From NCBI RefSeq assembly GCF_001667015.1, contig NZ_LZIS01000092.1, positions 42,371-106,370 on the forward strand: 64,000 nucleotides of DNA. Reading direction: 5' to 3'. The position numbers and the translations under genes are program-made. This document shows positions 11,562-19,331 of this stretch, piece by piece (the stretch's first letter is position 1; each line of letters opens with the position of its first letter). The notes under the pieces were generated by a model. That model ran no database searches. It was not told where the DNA came from and worked only from the letters and a program-made list of their open reading frames with translations. The stretch is from Mycobacterium sp. E3198. GTDB taxonomy: Bacteria; Actinomycetota; Actinomycetes; Mycobacteriales; Mycobacteriaceae.

Positions 11562-11634
11562 AGCCCCCTAACGGAATCGAACCGTTGACCTTTTCCTTAC
11601 CATGGAAACGCTCTACCGACTGAGCTAAGGGGGC
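11562..11634 (-). tRNA. thrT: tRNA-Thr (GGT anticodon)
   Basis: 73 nt with acceptor GCCCCCT/AGGGGGC, anticodon stem TTTCC/GGAAA around the loop ATGGTAA (anticodon GGT, codon ACC) and T-arm ACGGTTCGATTCCGT. It lies 36 bases upstream of tRNA-Met, as in other mycobacteria. Confidence 0.94.
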
Positions 11635-11730
11635 CGTTCACCCAAGCGACAGTCGTGCCGCGGGCCTAAAAGAGGTTACAGCCTGGCGCGCAACGTCACC
11701 AAACCACGGACCGGCGCGGGGCCTCCTCGA

Positions 11731-11934
11731 CTAGTTTCCGTCGTCGCGCAGTCGCCATGCGGTGAGATCGCTGAATTCGTCGTACTCGTCGCCTTGATCG
11801 TCCGCCGCGTCCGCCTCGCCCACCAACATCCGCAACGCGAGATGGACGGCCTCGCGCGTGTCGGCCACATGGAACCGACGAATCACCTCTTGGACCAGAT
11901 CGTCGTCGATTTCGATCTCGACCCGCTTCTTCAT
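11731..11934 (-). CDS. Small VapB-like antitoxin-family protein without toxin
   Basis: A 67-residue acidic protein starting MKKRVEIEIDDDLVQEV, followed by a helix-turn-helix-like stretch (RRFHVADTREAVHLALRML) and an Asp/Glu-rich tail. The N-terminus resembles ribbon-helix-helix VapB antitoxins. H37Rv has a small unannotated protein (Rv0634A) here. No PIN-domain toxin is adjacent, so it is an orphan regulator or a remnant. Start ATG at 11934 is preferred because upstream codons do not look protein-like. Confidence 0.7.
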   Translation of the reverse strand: MKKRVEIEIDDDLVQEVIRRFHVADTREAVHLALRMLVGEADAADDQGDEYDEFSDLTAWRLRDDGN

Positions 11935-12085
11935 GGGGCAACAATACCCATTGCCCAGGGTCTGAACCGATGGCCGACGAGCGCGTGCCGGCAAAGTGTG
12001 CGCTGATGGGAAGCGCCGAGCGGCGAGAATTCACCCGGCTGGGACCTTGCTGCCGCGTCCGCGGCAGCGTCACTAGGCTGGTCGG

Positions 12086-12799
12086 GTGCCAGAGGACCGG
12101 CTGTACTTCCGTCAACTCCTGTCGGGTCGCGATTTCGCCGCGGGGGACATGTTCGCGACGCAGATGCGCAACTTTGCGTACCTGATCGGGGACCGGCAGA
12201 CGGGGGACTGCCTGGTGGTCGACCCCGCCTACGCCGCCGGCGATCTGCTCGACGCGCTCGAGACCGACGGCATGCACCTGTCCGGGGTTTTGGTGACCCA
12301 TCACCACCCCGACCACGTGGGCGGTTCGATGATGGGCTTCGAGCTCAAGGGCCTGGCCGAGCTGCTGGAGCGGGCGCCTGCTCCCGTGCACGTGAACACG
12401 CATGAGGCCCTGTGGGTTTCGCGGGTCACCGGGATCGGTCTCGGAGATCTCACCACCCATGAGGGCCACGACAAGGTCAGCGTCGGCGACATCGAGATCG
12501 AGCTGCTGCACACCCCGGGTCACACGCCCGGCAGCCAGTGCTTCCTGCTCGGGGACCGCCTGGTCGCCGGTGACACGCTGTTTCTCGACGGCTGCGGGCG
12601 CACCGACTTTCCCGGCGGCGACTCCGACGAGATGTATCGCAGCCTGCAAAGGCTCGCCGCCCTGCCGGGTGACCCGACGGTGTTTCCCGGGCATTGGTAT
12701 TCGGCCGAGCCCAGCGCCTCGCTGTCGGAGGTCAAGCGCTCGAACTACGTGTACCGCGCGGCCGATCTCGGTCAGTGGCGAATGTTGATGGGCGGCTGA
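12086..12799 (+). CDS. Metallo-beta-lactamase-fold hydrolase (glyoxalase II-like)
   Basis: A 237-residue cytosolic metallo-hydrolase, homologue of Rv0634c. The zinc-binding motif THHHPDHVGG lies at residues 71-80; HTPGHTPGSQ and GDTLFLDGCGRTDF supply further ligands, including the bridging Asp. This arrangement is typical of hydroxyacylglutathione hydrolase-like proteins. Mycobacteria use mycothiol rather than glutathione, so the physiological thioester is unknown. GTG start; divergent from the VapB-like gene. Confidence 0.88.
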   Translation: MPEDRLYFRQLLSGRDFAAGDMFATQMRNFAYLIGDRQTGDCLVVDPAYAAGDLLDALETDGMHLSGVLVTHHHPDHVGGSMMGFELKGLAELLERAPAPVHVNTHEALWVSRVTGIGLGDLTTHEGHDKVSVGDIEIELLHTPGHTPGSQCFLLGDRLVAGDTLFLDGCGRTDFPGGDSDEMYRSLQRLAALPGDPTVFPGHWYSAEPSASLSEVKRSNYVYRAADLGQWRMLMGG

Positions 12800-12902
12800 G
12801 CGAGCCATTTCGGCTCGAGTGCGCCCGATTAGTTCCCCGATCGGCAGCGCGCGCCGCACGCCTTTACTATCGGTCCAGCGAAAGAAAGGGTGGGTGGGTC
12901 GA

Positions 12903-13736
12903 ATGGGGTGGATCCGGAGCGCCTGGCAGTGGGTCACCCAGGTGGGTTCCGGCACCTGGTTGGCGTGGGCGGCGTGGGCGGCGATTTTGCTGGGCATTGT
13001 CGCGCTGGTGTGGGTAAGCCGGCAGCTCAAACTCAACCGCCGGTTGGCCGCGGAGCGGACCCGGCCCCAGGTCGCGATGTTCATGGAACCCCACCCGGCC
13101 GACTGGCACGTGATCGAACTCGTCGTCCGGAATTTCGGCCAGACCGCGGCGTATGACATCCGGTTCGCGTTTGCCAACCCGCCGACGGTGGCCGAATACG
13201 AAAACGCCGCCGACGGCTACGCCGACGTCGTCGAATTGCAATTGCCGCGCGAGTTGCCGGTGCTCGCGCCCGGCCAGGAATGGCGCATGGTGTGGGATTC
13301 GGCGCTCGACCGCGCCGAGATCGGAACGGGCATCGAGTCGCGCTTCGCCGGCTCGGTGACCTATTACGACCGCCCCGACAAGCCGCGCGGCTGGCGGTTC
13401 TGGGAGGCCGAGCGGCCCATGCTGCAGACCAGCGTCGTGCTGGACTGGGACGCGCTGCCTCCGGTTCAGCGCATCGAGTTGATGACCACCCATGACCTGG
13501 CGAAGCGGGAAAAGCAGAAGCTGGAGCTGCTGCGCGGGTTGCTGACCTACTTCCATTACGCGAGCAAGGAAACGCGTCCCGACGTCTTCCGCAGCGAGAT
13601 CGAACGCATCAACGGCGCCGTGCAGGAGACCCAGGACCGCTGGCGCACCCGGCTGCTCGACCAGCCCACCGACGTCAGCCTGCGCTGGGGCAACGCCGAG
13701 GCCGACCTGGCCAAACACCGCAGCCAGCACGTCTGA
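12903..13736 (+). CDS. Single-span membrane protein of unknown function (Rv0633c type)
   Basis: A 277-residue protein with one N-terminal membrane span at about residues 18-38 (LAWAAWAAILLGIVALVWVS). A soluble domain follows with beta-rich features (VIELVVRNFGQTAAYDI) and a helical C-terminus. Start at 12903 is preferred: GAAAGAAAGGGTGGG upstream acts as ribosome-binding site, and the resulting length is close to the H37Rv homologue. It lies 21 bases before echA3, suggesting co-transcription. No catalytic motif recognised. Confidence 0.75.
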   Translation: MGWIRSAWQWVTQVGSGTWLAWAAWAAILLGIVALVWVSRQLKLNRRLAAERTRPQVAMFMEPHPADWHVIELVVRNFGQTAAYDIRFAFANPPTVAEYENAADGYADVVELQLPRELPVLAPGQEWRMVWDSALDRAEIGTGIESRFAGSVTYYDRPDKPRGWRFWEAERPMLQTSVVLDWDALPPVQRIELMTTHDLAKREKQKLELLRGLLTYFHYASKETRPDVFRSEIERINGAVQETQDRWRTRLLDQPTDVSLRWGNAEADLAKHRSQHV

Positions 13737-13757
13737 TCCAGGACGAAGGAGCAACCC

Positions 13758-14453
13758 ATGAGCGGCCCGGTGCAGTACAGCCACAAGGATTCCATCGCGG
13801 TCATCCGGATGGACGACGGCAAGGTCAACGCGCTGGGCCCGACGATGCAGCAGGCCCTGGGCGAGGCGATCGACCGGGCCGACAGCGACAACGCCGGGGC
13901 GCTGGTGATCACGGGCAACGAGCGGGTTTTCAGCGGCGGGTTCGACCTGAAGATCCTGACCTCCGGCCAGGCCCAGCCGGCGATCGACATGCTCAGGGGC
14001 GGCTTCGAGCTGGCGTATCGGCTCTTGTCCTATCCCAAGCCCGTGGTGATGGCCTGCACCGGCCACGCCGTCGCGATGGGCGCGTTCCTGTTGTCGTCCG
14101 GCGACCACCGGGTGGCAGCCCACGCCTACAACATTCAGGCCAACGAGGTGGCGATCGGCATGGTCATCCCCCACGCGGCCCTGGAAATCATGAAGCTGCG
14201 CCTGACGCAGTCGGCCTACCAGCAGGCCGTGGGGCTGGCCAAGACGTTCTTCGGGGAAACCGCGCTCGCGGCCGGATTCGTCGACGAGATCGTGTTACCC
14301 GAGATGGTGGTCGACCGCGCCGAAGAAGCCGCGCGCGAGTTCGCCGGCCTGCACCAGCACGCCCACGCCGCAACCAAGCTGCGCGCCCGCGCCGACGCGC
14401 TGAAGGCGATCCGCGCCGCGATCGACGGGCTGGAGGCCGAGCTCGGGCTGTGA
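13758..14453 (+). CDS. echA3: Enoyl-CoA hydratase/isomerase family protein EchA3
   Basis: A 231-residue crotonase-fold protein, the length of H37Rv EchA3. The oxyanion-hole segment NERVFSGGFDLKIL and the second loop (TGHAVAMGAFLLSSGDHRV) are conserved. The glutamates that catalyse hydration in canonical enoyl-CoA hydratases are not obvious, so hydratase activity is not guaranteed. RBS GAAGGAG lies 7 bases upstream. A role in fatty-acid or steroid side-chain degradation is inferred from family only. Confidence 0.88.
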   Translation: MSGPVQYSHKDSIAVIRMDDGKVNALGPTMQQALGEAIDRADSDNAGALVITGNERVFSGGFDLKILTSGQAQPAIDMLRGGFELAYRLLSYPKPVVMACTGHAVAMGAFLLSSGDHRVAAHAYNIQANEVAIGMVIPHAALEIMKLRLTQSAYQQAVGLAKTFFGETALAAGFVDEIVLPEMVVDRAEEAAREFAGLHQHAHAATKLRARADALKAIRAAIDGLEAELGL

Positions 14454-14505
14454 CGCACCGAGCGCCTGGGGTTTTTCTCACCACCGGCCGGGTACGCCTC
14501 CCGGC

Positions 14506-16890
14506 GTGGCAGTAGACCGCATCGCCGACCCCTGGGGAACGCGGACGCCGTACGAGCCGGGCACCCGGTGGCCCGAGCGGGTCGACACCTACCTGGCCGA
14601 CGGGATCACCCCGGACTCGGTGGACCGGTGGGTGCAGTCGGCGGCGGTGTTGCACTCCAACGGCGACGGCCTGGACATCGCCGTCAAGGACGGGCGGATC
14701 GTGGGGGTCCGGGGGCGGGCCGTCGACCGGGTCAACCACGGCCGGCTCGACCCCAAGGATCTGTTCGGGTGGCAGGCCAACGCATCCCCGGACCGGCTGA
14801 CGACCCCGCTGGTCCGCGTGGGAGGCGAACTGCGGCCGTGCGACTGGGACACCGCCATGGACCGCATCGTGTCGCATAGCCGACGGCTGCTCGACGACTT
14901 CGGCCCCAGCTCGATCGGCTTCTACACCTCCGGTCAGCTTTTCCTCGAGGAGTACTACACGCAGGGTGCCATCGCGCACGGGGCGATCGGCACCGACCAC
15001 GTGGACGGCAACACCCGGCTCTGCACCGCCACCGCGGCCGAGGCGCTGAAGGAATCGTTCGGCTGCGACGGGCAGCCGGGGTCCTACACCGACGTCGACC
15101 ACGCCGACGTCATCGCCTTGTTCGGCCACAACGTCGCCGAGACGCAGACGGTGCTGTGGACGAGGATGCTGGACCGGCTGGCCGGTAGCGCGCCGCCCGC
15201 GATCGTGTGCGTCGACCCCCGGCTCACCCCGGTGGCCAGCCATGCCACCGTGCACCTGGCGCCGCTGCCGGGAACCAACGTGGCGCTGATGAACGGCCTG
15301 CTGCACGAGATCATCGCCCACGACTGGATCGACCACGACTACATCGACGCGCACACGGTCGGTTTCGACGAGCTGCGCCGCCGGGTCGAGGAGTTTGTGC
15401 CCGAGCGGGTCGCCGAGATCTGCGGCGTCGCCGCCGAGGACGTCCGGCACGCGGCGCGGCTGCTGGGTACCGCGGAGCGGTTGCTTTCGACCGTGCTGCA
15501 GGGCTTCTATCAGTCGCACCAGGCCACCGCGGCGGCAGTGCAGGTCAACAACGTTCACCTGCTGCGCGGGATGCTGGGCAAGCCCGGCTGCGGTGTGCTG
15601 CAGATGAACGGCCAGCCGACCGCCCAGAACACCCGCGAGTGCGGCGCCGACGGCGACCTGGCCGGGTTCCGTAATTGGGCCAACGACGCCCACATCACCG
15701 AGCTCGCGAAGCTGTGGAACCTTGAGCCCCTGCAGATTCCGCACTACGCACCGCCCACCCACGCGATGCAGATGTTCCGCTTCGCCGAGGAGGGCACGCT
15801 GCGGATGCTGTGGGTGACCGCCACCAATCCCGCGGTGTCCCTGCCGGAGTTGCCGCGGATCCGCGAGATCCTGTCCCAGGACCGGCTGTTTTTGGTCGTG
15901 CAGGACATCTTCATGACCGAGACCGCCGCGCTGGCCGACGTGGTGTTGCCCGCCGCGGCGTGGGGTGAGAAGACCGGCGCGTTCACCAACGCCGATCGCA
16001 CGGTGCACCTGTCCGAAAAGGCGGTGGAGCCACCGGGTTCCGCGCGTTCGGATCTCGAGATCTTCCTCGACTATGCGCGGCGGATGGACTTCCACGACAA
16101 GGACGGACACCCGTTTCCACCGTGGACCGATCCCGAGTCGGCGTTCGAGGCGTGGAAACAGTGCAGCGCGGGCCGCCCGTGCGATTACACCGGTTTGACG
16201 TACGCGAAGCTGCGCGGCGGCAGCGGCGTCCAATGGCCCTGCAACGCAGAGCATCCCGACGGGACCGAGCGCCTCTACGCCGATGCGAAGTTCTGGGCGG
16301 CGCCGGACTACTGCGAGGCCTACGGCAAGGACCTGATCACCGGCGCCCCGCTGGAGCCGACCGAATACCGCGCGATGAACCCCTACGGCAAGGCCGTCAT
16401 CAAGGCCGCCGAATACGTTCCCGCGCACGAGCGGCCCGACGTCGAGTATCCCTTCGCGTTGATCACCGGCCGCACTGTGTACCACTTCCACACGCGCACG
16501 AAAACTGCCCGCGCACCACAACTTCAGCGAGCCGCACCCGAGGTGTGGGTGGAGGTCTCGCCGGGCGACGCCCAGCGTCTCCGCATCGAACAGGGCGACA
16601 TCGTCGAGGTGAGCACGCCGCGCGGGTGCGTCCGGTGTGTAGCGCGGATCTGCGGCATCCGCGACGGGGTGCTGTTCGTTCCGTTCCACTACGGCTACTG
16701 GGACACCGACGGCCCGCACGGCCATCACCGCGCGGGCAACGAGCTCACGCTGACCGACTGGGATCCGGTGTCCAAGCAGCCAATCTATAAAACGGCGGCC
16801 GCCCGGCTGCGCAAAGCCCCGGCGCGGCAGGCCGACGGAAACGGCGCCACGCGCGCGGCCGATGCCCTACCGGCGGGGGCGTGGCGATGA
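14506..16890 (+). CDS. Molybdopterin oxidoreductase (Nas/Fdh-like) lacking the Fe-S cysteines
   Basis: A 794-residue bis-MGD molybdoenzyme catalytic subunit. The Mo-ligand region DGNTRLCTATAAEAL (Cys173), the LPGTNVALMNGLLHEI and MNGQPTAQNTRECG segments, and the C-terminal molydopterin-dinucleotide domain (LITGRTVYHFHTRT) are typical of assimilatory nitrate reductase/formate dehydrogenase relatives. The N-terminal CX2CX3CXnC Fe-S motif is absent: aligned positions are Ala47, His50, Asp54 and Asp82. It therefore cannot hold the usual 4Fe-4S cluster. GTG start. The stop overlaps the next gene by 4 bases. Not present between echA3 and recC in H37Rv. Substrate unknown. Confidence 0.85.
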   Translation: MAVDRIADPWGTRTPYEPGTRWPERVDTYLADGITPDSVDRWVQSAAVLHSNGDGLDIAVKDGRIVGVRGRAVDRVNHGRLDPKDLFGWQANASPDRLTTPLVRVGGELRPCDWDTAMDRIVSHSRRLLDDFGPSSIGFYTSGQLFLEEYYTQGAIAHGAIGTDHVDGNTRLCTATAAEALKESFGCDGQPGSYTDVDHADVIALFGHNVAETQTVLWTRMLDRLAGSAPPAIVCVDPRLTPVASHATVHLAPLPGTNVALMNGLLHEIIAHDWIDHDYIDAHTVGFDELRRRVEEFVPERVAEICGVAAEDVRHAARLLGTAERLLSTVLQGFYQSHQATAAAVQVNNVHLLRGMLGKPGCGVLQMNGQPTAQNTRECGADGDLAGFRNWANDAHITELAKLWNLEPLQIPHYAPPTHAMQMFRFAEEGTLRMLWVTATNPAVSLPELPRIREILSQDRLFLVVQDIFMTETAALADVVLPAAAWGEKTGAFTNADRTVHLSEKAVEPPGSARSDLEIFLDYARRMDFHDKDGHPFPPWTDPESAFEAWKQCSAGRPCDYTGLTYAKLRGGSGVQWPCNAEHPDGTERLYADAKFWAAPDYCEAYGKDLITGAPLEPTEYRAMNPYGKAVIKAAEYVPAHERPDVEYPFALITGRTVYHFHTRTKTARAPQLQRAAPEVWVEVSPGDAQRLRIEQGDIVEVSTPRGCVRCVARICGIRDGVLFVPFHYGYWDTDGPHGHHRAGNELTLTDWDPVSKQPIYKTAAARLRKAPARQADGNGATRAADALPAGAWR

Positions 16891-17366
16891 AGCTCAAACT
16901 GGCCATCCGCGAGCTGCACCGCTCCGAACGCAAGCTGGCCCACGCCCTCAACGTGGTGGCCGCGCGGCACCGCAGCGATCAGGACATCTATCACCTGGCC
17001 CACGACATGGCCGGCTGGTCGGCGCAGCACCTCAGCGCGCTGGCCGAGCACGGCCGCCACTACGGCCTGCGCCTGTCCGCCGAGCCGCGCACCGGCGCGA
17101 TCCTGGGTCCCATCCAGTCGCGGGTGAGCGGGCTGCTGCGGCGCCGGCCCGAACCCGGGCTGCTGCTCCTCGCCGACCTGCGGCGGGTCCACCGGCTGGC
17201 GGCGGGAACGTCGCTGGACTGGGAGCTGTTGGCCCAGGGCGCGCAGGCCGCCAAGGATTCCGAACTGGTGGGCCTGACGTCGCGCTGTCATCCCGAGACG
17301 CTGCGCCAGATGCGCTGGGCCAACGCCATGCTCAAAGAACTCTCACCGCAGGTGCTGATGAGCTGA
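16887..17366 (+). CDS. Small helical protein coupled to the molybdoenzyme
   Basis: A 159-residue, almost wholly alpha-helical protein rich in His, Arg and Leu. Helix 1 (LAIRELHRSERKLAHALNVV) carries Glu9, His11 and Glu14; helix 2 (DIYHLAHDMAGWSAQHLSAL) carries His36, His39, His48 and Glu54. The pattern is reminiscent of ferritin-like or four-helix proteins, but no complete metal-site motif is seen. The ATG overlaps the molybdoenzyme stop (ATGA), which strongly suggests co-translation and a partner role, perhaps as chaperone or electron-transfer subunit. I do not recognise the family with confidence. Confidence 0.75.
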   Translation: MKLKLAIRELHRSERKLAHALNVVAARHRSDQDIYHLAHDMAGWSAQHLSALAEHGRHYGLRLSAEPRTGAILGPIQSRVSGLLRRRPEPGLLLLADLRRVHRLAAGTSLDWELLAQGAQAAKDSELVGLTSRCHPETLRQMRWANAMLKELSPQVLMS

Positions 17367-17373
17367 GAGCGCG

Positions 17374-17408
17374 AACGCGGTGGCCGGGAAAGACCTGGCC
17401 ACCGCGTT
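17374..17408. terminator. Bidirectional hairpin terminator
   Basis: A perfect 12-bp inverted repeat, AACGCGGTGGCC (17374-17385) and GGCCACCGCGTT (17397-17408), with an 11-base loop. It lies 7 bases after the stop of the helical-protein gene and 48 bases after the stop of convergent cynS. There is no T-run, as is usual for mycobacterial hairpin terminators. It can serve both transcripts. Confidence 0.8.
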
Positions 17409-17456
17409 GCTCGCCTCCTCGCGGCCAGTGTGGCACGGACGCCACGCGCCGTCACT

Positions 17457-17912
17457 TCACCCTTCCGCCGAGACCCACTGGTAGGGCAGGAACTTCCCGT
17501 CGAACGTCACCACGACCCGGTCGCCCGACGAATGCGGCTTCTTTTCCACGTCGACGCTGAAGTTGATCGCGCTCATGATGCCGTCGCCGAACTGCTCGTG
17601 GATCACTTCCTTGATCGCGCCGCCGTACACCTGCAGCGCTTCGTAGAAGCGGTAGATGGTCGGGTCGGTCGGAACGGCGGTGGGCAGTCCGCCGCGCATC
17701 GGCGGCGCGGCCAGCACGGGCACCGCCGACTCGTCGAGGCCGAGCAGCTCCACCAGAACCTTGCCGAGCTCGGCGGGTATCGGGTGCTGGCCCAGTAGGG
17801 CCGACGTGGTCCACACCACCGGTCTGCCGATCGCGTCGGCCAGCTCCCCCCAGGTCAGCCCCTTCGCCAGCCGCGCGACGACGATCTGTTCGGTGAGTTC
17901 GTTTCTCGTCAT
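17457..17912 (-). CDS. cynS: Cyanate hydratase (cyanase)
   Basis: A 151-residue cyanase that converts cyanate and bicarbonate to ammonia and CO2. The C-terminal catalytic domain PTDPTIYRFYEALQVYG... is conserved; the E. coli catalytic residues Arg96, Glu99 and Ser122 correspond to Arg88, Glu91 and Ser114. The N-terminal helix bundle (WGELADAIGR, ALLGQHPIPAE) also matches. An alternative ATG at 17924 would give 155 residues, nearer the usual 156. No carbonic anhydrase, cyanate transporter or CynR regulator is nearby. It follows the methyltransferase gene by 46 bases on the same strand. Confidence 0.95.
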   Translation of the reverse strand: MTRNELTEQIVVARLAKGLTWGELADAIGRPVVWTTSALLGQHPIPAELGKVLVELLGLDESAVPVLAAPPMRGGLPTAVPTDPTIYRFYEALQVYGGAIKEVIHEQFGDGIMSAINFSVDVEKKPHSSGDRVVVTFDGKFLPYQWVSAEG

Positions 17913-17958
17913 GCGTATCAGCATTGCACCGCGCGACGGTGGGCGCTCGGCGTGCGCG

Positions 17959-18708
17959 TCACCCCGGTTTCGTCGCGGTGACCAGGCGCGTCGAAAACCA
18001 CGGACCGCCGTACCACATGCGCCATCCGACGTTGCGGCGCTGCACCTTTCGCCAACCCAACTCCCGCAGGCGCGCGGCATGCCGGCGGGTCTCCCAGAGG
18101 TCGGCGATGGCGAGCCGACCACCCGGCCGCAACACGCGAACCGCTTCGTCCAGCGCCTGCCGCCGGCCGGCGCGTGTCGGGATGTTGTGGATCGCCAAGT
18201 TGCTCACGACGACGTCCACGCTGTCGTCGGGCAGCGGCAGGGCCGTCAGGTCGGCGGTGCGCACCTCGACGCGGTCGGTGACGCCCTCCAGAGCCGCATT
18301 GGCCAGCGTGGCCTCCCGCGAGTTGTCGGTCTGGTCCGCATGCCAGAGGTCGACGCCCGTCGCTCGACCGCGCGGCAGCCGCTTGGCCACCGCGAGCAAC
18401 ACCGCGCCGCGCCCACAGCCGAGGTCGAGCACCGTTTCGTCGCCGCGCAGCCGCAGCCCGTCGAGCACCCGGTCCCACACCACGAACTTGCCCGAGCGCG
18501 TCGCGTAGACGTACGACGCCATCGCCGCGAGCAGCGCGACGGCCCAGCCCCCGACCAGCGCCGCCGTCCCCCGCCGGCCGCGCGCCCAGCTGATGCCGGC
18601 CCACACCGCCAGGCCTGCGGCCTGGGCGACGACGCCTATCGCCTGCCCGCGGGCCGAGATCGTCTTGAACGAGCCGTCGATTCCGTAGTCGCCGCGGTGG
18701 TCATGCAC
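17959..18708 (-). CDS. Membrane-anchored SAM-dependent methyltransferase
   Basis: A 249-residue protein. The N-terminus has two hydrophobic segments at about residues 22-42 and 49-66, probably membrane hairpins. A class I methyltransferase domain follows with motif I VLDLGCGRGAVLLAV (about 93-107), the acidic end of strand 2 in GVDLW, and VVVSNLAIHNI. It starts 3 bases after the nitroreductase stop and is followed by cynS, so the three probably form one operon. The substrate is unknown; anchoring suggests a lipid or membrane-associated acceptor. Confidence 0.82.
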   Translation of the reverse strand: MHDHRGDYGIDGSFKTISARGQAIGVVAQAAGLAVWAGISWARGRRGTAALVGGWAVALLAAMASYVYATRSGKFVVWDRVLDGLRLRGDETVLDLGCGRGAVLLAVAKRLPRGRATGVDLWHADQTDNSREATLANAALEGVTDRVEVRTADLTALPLPDDSVDVVVSNLAIHNIPTRAGRRQALDEAVRVLRPGGRLAIADLWETRRHAARLRELGWRKVQRRNVGWRMWYGGPWFSTRLVTATKPG

Positions 18709-18711
18709 CCC

Positions 18712-19227
18712 TCACCACCGCCCGCGATGCACGACCTCGGAAAACGGCCGGCGATCCGGCTTGCGGATCGGGGCGAGCGGACGGTCGGCGGGATAGCCGA
18801 TGCCCAGCAGGAACGCCACCTGGTGATCCTCGGGCACCCCGAGGATGGCGCGCGCCTTGTCCTGGTCCCCCACCGACGAATGACCCGTCCCGACGCCCAG
18901 GTCGGTCGCCGCGATCATCATCGCCATCGTGGCCTGCCCGACGTCGTAGTTGTCGGTGACGAGCCGGCGCTCATCCGGCGGCACCGGCACCACGATCGCG
19001 ATCGCGGCCGCGGCGCCGGCGATGTGGCCGGCGCCCCGCCAGACCGTGGCCAACTCCTGCAGCTGGGCCGGATCGGTGACGATCACGAAATCCCACGGCT
19101 GCCGGTTTTTCGCCGACGGCGCCCGCCAGCCGGCCTCGGCGATGCGGTCCAGGTCGGCCTCCGACACCGGCTCCGACTTGTATTGCCGCACATTGCGCCG
19201 CGCGCAGATCGCGTCCCAAGCTTCCAT
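18712..19227 (-). CDS. Nitroreductase-family FMN oxidoreductase
   Basis: A 171-residue nitroreductase-fold protein with the N-terminal FMN-phosphate signature RRNVRQY (about residues 10-16) and APSAKNRQPWDFVIV (about 35-49). It ends with GIGYPADRPL, common in this family. At 171 residues it is short, comparable to BluB-like or small NfsB-type members. The start at 19227 follows GGAAGGACGCGAG; open codons further upstream are out of character. First gene of the nitroreductase-methyltransferase-cynS set and divergent from recC (104-base gap). Confidence 0.85.
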   Translation of the reverse strand: MEAWDAICARRNVRQYKSEPVSEADLDRIAEAGWRAPSAKNRQPWDFVIVTDPAQLQELATVWRGAGHIAGAAAAIAIVVPVPPDERRLVTDNYDVGQATMAMMIAATDLGVGTGHSSVGDQDKARAILGVPEDHQVAFLLGIGYPADRPLAPIRKPDRRPFSEVVHRGRW

Positions 19228-19331
19228 CTCGCGTCCTTCCAGTCCTTGCCCATGCTGCCACCACCGACGAACGGCATGTCGCCGCGCAATCATCCCCGGA
19301 CGTCGGTGCGGCGTTCTATGGTGGCAGCGCA

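Noticed and set aside
11696..13177. A 493-codon minus-strand frame running over the glyoxalase and VapB-like genes
   Set aside because: It overlaps three better-supported genes and has no domain; its composition is typical of antisense frames.
14188..16728. An 846-codon open frame on the minus strand opposite the molybdoenzyme gene
   Set aside because: It is a shadow of third-position GC bias: low-complexity Arg/Gly/Val/His composition, no domain, and the plus strand has clear conserved motifs.
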